From NCBI RefSeq assembly GCF_012489685.1, contig NC_080044.1:60193507-60257506 (forward strand): a stretch of 64,000 bases of DNA. The letters run 5' to 3'. The position numbers and the translations under genes are program-made. Positions within the stretch are counted from its first letter, which is position 1. Every line of letters begins with the position of its first letter. Below the pieces are notes generated by a model. That model did no database searches, was not told the DNA's origin, and worked only from the letters and a program-made list of their open reading frames with translations. Shown piece by piece: positions 59,381-64,000 of the stretch. The stretch comes from Lotus japonicus. Its lineage: Eukaryota > Streptophyta > Magnoliopsida > Fabales > Fabaceae.

Positions 59381-59392
59381 TCTATATATAGC
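59381..59392 (+). promoter_or_regulatory. TATA-box for the antisense ORF
   Basis: TCTATATATAGC lies 368 bases before the ATG. A 5' UTR intron with GTAAGC and TTTCAG borders (59545-59734) follows, so this is a plausible plus-strand promoter. Confidence 0.55.
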
Positions 59393-59748
59393 GGTCATTT
59401 TTTACTACAAATTACTTTACTCTTCTCTTTCAAAAGTTTTTCAAACCTTGTGTACTCATAGAGTTTCCTGCATTGACCTGCGAGTGTTCTCCAACATTGC
59501 CAGAACTCCCCCAAATTAGCCAAGTTCATCAGATCCTTTCCCTGGTAAGCACTTTTCACTCAACCTGCTTGTACAATTTTTTCATCATTCTACACTAAAC
59601 CTTTCATGTAAAATCTTTCCCTCTTCATCTTCTTGTTTTACTGAAATCACTCTTAAAAACTAATCTCCTTCACAACTGCAACTCCAATTTTACCCCACTA
59701 CATGTCATAACTCCTGAATCCTTTACAATTTCAGGAATTCTTTCCAAA

Positions 59749-61634
59749 ATGGATGCAAAACGCACCCGTAAAGTCTCTAAAGCCTCTAAAACTTCTTCTA
59801 TTGCAGTCGATACATGGGTCACTAGTAAAGTTAAAACTAGGTTCACTAAATTCTGCAATGTTAAAACTGTAATGGACTTAATTACTGAAAACACTTTTCG
59901 CTCTGATGGCCAAGATGTGTACCTTGACATAGTCCCCTGTTTACCTACCGAACCTTGTTGTTTTGGGGCTCCTGGCCCTAACGGCAAAAATCACACCTAT
60001 TTCTTTGACAACATTTTTACCGACCTAAAATATAAACTCCCTCTGTCATATTTCACTTGCTCCGTTTTAACCCTACTGAATGTTGCCCCAACACAACTCC
60101 ATTGTAATAGCTGGGCATACCTGAGGGCGTTCGAACTTTTGTGTCAAGTGTTAGGTATTGAACCCACTAGCAGTAAGTTTTTTTACTTCTTTGAAACTAG
60201 TGGTAGAAGCATAAAAGGCGAATATCTTTCTCTAGCCGCCGCTAGGGGAAAAGGCCTATTTACCTTATTTAGAAGCCACTACAAACAATTTAAAGGGAGA
60301 TTCTTTAGGCTAAACGAAACAGAAAAGTGCAAGGATGTATTTTATTTCAATGATGGAAGCCCAAAGTTCCCTTTCTACTGGACCGCCCGTTATGAGGCTA
60401 TCATCAAACTACCTGATGACTCCCTCACCCCTGAAGAAATGGTGGATTGCACCTTTCTATCTAGCATTGACTTGAATCTCACCGAATTTCTAGATGCCCA
60501 TTATGAAAACAGATTGGGTGAATATGTGGGTAAGATTCTTAAATTTCCACATCTTTGTACCTCAAGTATTTATTTGATTTCTAACCCTACCATTTTGTTT
60601 CAGCAAAAATGACTCGCCTCTCTGATGATGACATCCTCCGTTTCCGTCGAGAACAACAGGCTGCAAGGGAAAAAAGAAACCCAGCGAAGACTCTGTTAGA
60701 TGCCGATGCTAGTCATTCAGGCACCGAATCGAATCGCCCTCAAAAGAAGAAAAGAAAGAATGAAACACCTGAATCGGCGAAAGGAAAAGACTCTTCTCAG
60801 CCCTCAATGGAAAAATTTATGGTGAAGGGTAATCCTCAACATATGACACACAAAGCTGGGTCTTCAAGTGCTGCGCCCCCTTCATGGAAAAGCCTGCTGA
60901 AAGAATTTGAAGAGCTCACTTCTGAAGAAGTGACCTCGCTATGGGACTCCAAAATTGACTTTAATTCGCTGGTGGAAACAAATTTGGTGTTTGAGGCGGA
61001 TCGGGAAAAGATTAAGAAGATCGGATTAAAGGAAGCTTGTCAAGCCATCATGACGAAAGGACTTGAAATTGCGGCGATTTCCAAGATGATTGACCTGGAG
61101 ACCGCTGACTTTGATGGGATTAACTCCGCCAAACAGTTAGAAGAGAAAGAAAGAGAGATCCTGAAGATGAAAGCTACCATGAAATTGTTGGATTCTGCCA
61201 ACAAAGTGAATGAGAAGAAAGCCGCAGATTTAGCCCTAGAAAATGAACGCTTAAAGAAGCATGCTGAAGACTTAAACATCACTCAGAAAGCTAAAGAGGA
61301 AGAACTTGTGAAATCCAAAGCAGAAATCACTCATCTCAATTCCTCCAATGCTGAATTGAAAAATGAAAATTCAAAATTGCATTCAGAAGTTTCTGAACTG
61401 AAGAATTCTGTCCTTGATCAATTTGAAGCCGGATTTGCAAAAGCCAAAGAACAGATTCTTTTCCTAAATCCTCAAGTTTCCATCAACCTTGCCGGTTTCG
61501 ATCCTTATGCTAGGATTGTCGATGGCAAGTTGATCAGCCCTGACACTGGTGATGAGGAAGACGAAGGAGAAGAAGATAAAAATGAAGAAGATGAAAATGT
61601 CAACGACAAAGAAGGCGAAGGGGAAAACCATTAG
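59749..61634 (+). CDS. Antisense ORF of a Tat-lineage retrotransposon (PF04195-like)
   Basis: Two exons, 59749-60529 and 60604-61634, separated by a 74-base GT-AG intron, join in frame (EYV-AKMTRLSDDD) to 603 residues. The first part has the 'putative gypsy type transposon' (PF04195) pattern: LNVAPTQLHCNSWAYLRAFE, FFYFFETSGR, FKGRFFRL, FPFYWTARYEAI. The second part is a basic linker (RPQKKKRKNE) followed by a long coiled coil, about residues 430-550, and an acidic tail. Function is unknown. It is transcribed opposite to the integrase, between pol and the probable 3' LTR. No stop or frameshift is seen, which is unusual among the TEs here. Confidence 0.8.
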
Positions 61635-62838
61635 TTCTGTCTCTGTTTAAGAATGACTACCGTACTAATTCATCTTTTAGCTCTCTTTTATTTCCTAAGT
61701 TAGTTTAAACTTGTTTATAGTTTGTCTTTTGTATTTGTAAGTGTTGAGCAAGTAGCTCCACAGTTTGTCTTAAAATATTATGTGATGTTTTATTAAGTAC
61801 TATTAAGATAATATGTTTTCTATATATCATTGTCTGCAAATTGGTTAATCCTGATGGCTCTGCATCACACTTAGATAACTGTAATACTTAAATTTATAAT
61901 TTCTACCCTTAAACTATTGTTGTCACTATCCATTCTCAATGAAGACATCAGATCTTAACTTAATACAAAAATTACTATGTTATTCCTTCTAACTTAAGAA
62001 CATGATCCTTGTAATAACAACTATATCAATTAGACAATCAAAATAATTAATAATACTGCGCTTTACTAACCTTTCAATCAGTAAGTTCAAAGTATAACTT
62101 AACATGAATAACTTTTACTAACCTTTCACCAAATTTGATCCGCCTTCGTCGTTTAGTTGAATACCTTATTCCCACATTTTGCAGTACAAAATGAAATATG
62201 CTTAAATGAATCTCGTCAAATGTTGTGAATTTTAAACTTAATCAACTACTTTGGAATCATAAGGCCTTTGTGTACATAACTTAGTCAAATTTTGCATTTT
62301 TGACATAGTTATTCATGGAAATCAAAGTCAAAATATTTGATTTCATTAATATGCTCGCGTGGAGACTTGTGCTTAGTTTGGACAAGCTTAAATCCAATTT
62401 AAGACTGTGCTTATGAATTCGTGGTCGAATGCTCTTGTTTTAAGAGACTTACTTTTTTCTCAATTGTCTGACGTCGCCCAATTGATAGACCTTAGTTGAT
62501 AAGTTTCCGCTATGGGTAAAAGAAATAAGTAAAATGATACGCCCTTGATCATTTTAAAAAGGTTATGCCTCGTTAAAAACTCTTCCGCCTGGGGTAGAGA
62601 AAAGAGTGCATACCTGTTATTCATTAATAACTGATGCCTCGTTAAAAACTCTCCCGCCTGGGGTAGAGAAAAGAGTGCATCGAATTTAGTCTTACACAAC
62701 AAACATAGTCTTAAACAATACACCAACAAACGTAGACTTCAACACACACAAACTGAAACAACGAAACATAGTCTTGGACAAACATACACTGAAACAAACT
62801 GTACAAATCCAAACAAACCGAACGAACCACCCTGCACT
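61635..62838. other. Non-coding spacer between antisense ORF and pol
   Basis: AT-rich, without genes, holding the 47-bp duplicated motif at its right. It belongs to the retrotransposon. Confidence 0.5.
62565..62680. repeat. 47-bp direct repeat, two copies at 69-bp offset
   Basis: ATGCCTCGTTAAAAACTCTT onward at 62565-62611 recurs at 62634-62680 with one difference (TCTTCC against TCTCCC). Such GCCTCGTTAAAAAC motifs are common in non-coding parts of plant gypsy elements. Confidence 0.9.
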
Positions 62839-64000
62839 TCAACTGTAATAATAACGGAGATGCTGTGCATTCCAAGCCCTTGGGACCCTTCGCCCCGATA
62901 ACTCCTCCAAATGATACGCCCCTTGACCAAGCTCACGCAGAATCCTGTAAGGTCCTTCCCAATTAGGTGATAACTTCGAATCATCAGGCCCCTTTGCCTT
63001 CCTACGAAGAACCAGATCTCCAACTTTCATTTGCCTCGGAACCACTCTAGAGTTGTATCGCATTTCCGACCTCTGTTTTACCATTGCCTGCCTCAAACGA
63101 ACCTCTGCTTGCGTTTCCTCTGCTAAATTGAGATCAACCACTCTATTCATGTCATTCTGCTCTTCATTATAAGTTGCCACCCTGAAAGTTACATCTTGTA
63201 ATTCTGCTGGTATCATCGCATCTACGCCGTAAGTCAACTTAAAAGGTGATTCGCCAGTAGTTGATTGGGGAGTAGTATTGTACGCCCAAATGACCGTGAT
63301 CAACTCTTCAGCCCATAATCCCTTAGCTTCGCCTAGACGCTTTCTAATTCCATTGAGAATGACTTTATTCGCTGACTCCACTTGTCCATTTGTCTGAGGG
63401 TGCTCAACTGAGGCGAAACGCATCTCAATTCCCATTCCTGCACAAAAATCCTTCACACTCCTGCTTGTAAACTGTGTTCCATTGTCTGAGACGATAGTTG
63501 CTGGAACGCCAAATCTGCAAACCAATTTTCTCCAATAAAACTTTTTGACTTTTTCTGCTGTTATTTTCGCCATTGATTCCGCCTCAATCCACTTAGTAAA
63601 ATAGTCCACCGCCACCAAAATAAATCTGATTTGAGAACCTGCTGGAGTGAACGGTCCCAGAATATCTACTCCCCACATTGCAAATGGCCACGATGAACTC
63701 ATTGAGCTAAGAGTCTCAGGCGGCGCCTTATGTAAATCTGCATAAATTTGACATTTACCACACTTCTTCACATATTCCATACAATCCCCTCGTAAAGTTG
63801 GCCAATAGAACCCTGCCCTGAGCACTTTCGCCGCCAAAGATCTTCCCCCCACATGACTTGCACACACACCTTCATGAACTTCAAACATGATTCCTTCCGC
63901 CTCATCCTTGGAAACACATCTCAATAAAGGTATTCCAATCCCTCTTCTGTACAATTGATCGCCCAATAATGTGTAATGACTTGCCTCGCGAATTTGATCT
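62839..64000 (-). CDS. Ty3/gypsy (Tat lineage) integrase, 5' partial
   Basis: The C-terminal part of pol. The frame is open from the window edge to the stop at 62839. The HHCC zinc-binding domain is seen (HEGVCASHVGGRSL, CMEYVKKCGKCQ). The catalytic D-D-E core follows: WGVDILGPF, IVSDNGTQFT and GQVESANKVI. The C-terminal chromatin-side domain ends LSPNWEGPYRILRELGQGAY, LRYYYS. The integrase inserts element DNA. Reverse transcriptase and gag should lie to the right, outside the window. The frame is intact, so the element may be young. The downstream antisense ORF supports the Tat lineage. Confidence 0.92.
   Translation of the reverse strand, partial: DQIREASHYTLLGDQLYRRGIGIPLLRCVSKDEAEGIMFEVHEGVCASHVGGRSLAAKVLRAGFYWPTLRGDCMEYVKKCGKCQIYADLHKAPPETLSSMSSSWPFAMWGVDILGPFTPAGSQIRFILVAVDYFTKWIEAESMAKITAEKVKKFYWRKLVCRFGVPATIVSDNGTQFTSRSVKDFCAGMGIEMRFASVEHPQTNGQVESANKVILNGIRKRLGEAKGLWAEELITVIWAYNTTPQSTTGESPFKLTYGVDAMIPAELQDVTFRVATYNEEQNDMNRVVDLNLAEETQAEVRLRQAMVKQRSEMRYNSRVVPRQMKVGDLVLRRKAKGPDDSKLSPNWEGPYRILRELGQGAYHLEELSGRRVPRAWNAQHLRYYYS

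Overview
The window is plant nuclear DNA. It has AT-rich intergenic sequence, GT-AG introns, plant-specific genes (a mini zinc finger, a CLE peptide precursor, a DOMINO1/EMB514-like protein) and a dense load of plant transposable elements. The gene set and TE classes fit a eudicot. A legume is my guess from general resemblance, not something the sequence proves.

Five host genes look real. They are the microtubule plus-end protein EB1 (minus strand, 3' end cut by the left edge), cytosolic ribosomal protein S9/uS4 (11.2-12.7 kb, plus), a MIF-type mini zinc finger (41.5 kb, plus), a CLE45-like peptide precursor (45.7-46.1 kb, minus) and a DOMINO1/EMB514-like DUF3223 protein (50.5-52.1 kb, plus). 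The RPS9 and DOMINO1 promoters both carry site II (TGGGCC) elements and telo-box-like AGGGTTT motifs, as expected for ribosome or nucleolar growth genes. The other three show no shared pathway.

Layout. 0-5 kb: EB1 with a tRNA-derived SINE in intron 1, then a hAT MITE with an 8-bp target duplication. 4.7-10.6 kb: a LINE remnant and a nearly intact L1-type LINE bounded by a 25-bp target duplication. 11-14.4 kb: RPS9, a 51-bp tandem duplication and a LINE RNase H remnant. 14.4-16.8 kb: a Harbinger MITE nested in a Mutator-like element that sits between 121-bp direct repeats. 17.4-32.6 kb: a shattered cluster of importin-alpha-like pseudogenes, broken up by a Mutator-like MITE, a Helitron (23.6-27.2 kb), a hAT element carrying a captured aldo-keto reductase fragment (29.07-30.70 kb) and a Tourist-like MITE. 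33-39 kb: TE-derived and featureless AT-rich DNA. 39-44 kb: two LINE-like elements that carry only an RRM/AT-hook ORF1, flanking the MIF gene. 46.3-48.4 kb: a gag-only Copia element with both LTRs. 52.6-56.0 kb: a second Helitron with Pif1-helicase remnants and a nested LINE fragment. 56.5-57.1 kb: a second Harbinger MITE. 58.5-64 kb: the 3' part of a Tat-lineage Ty3/gypsy element (integrase on minus) with a spliced antisense ORF of the PF04195 family on plus.

The most unusual signals are the ORF1-only LINE pair, the gene-capturing hAT element, the antisense spliced ORF of the Tat element, the run of short hairpins inside the Mutator-like MITE and the 121-bp direct repeats around a one-end-truncated element. 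All family assignments are by eye from motifs; no database search was run.
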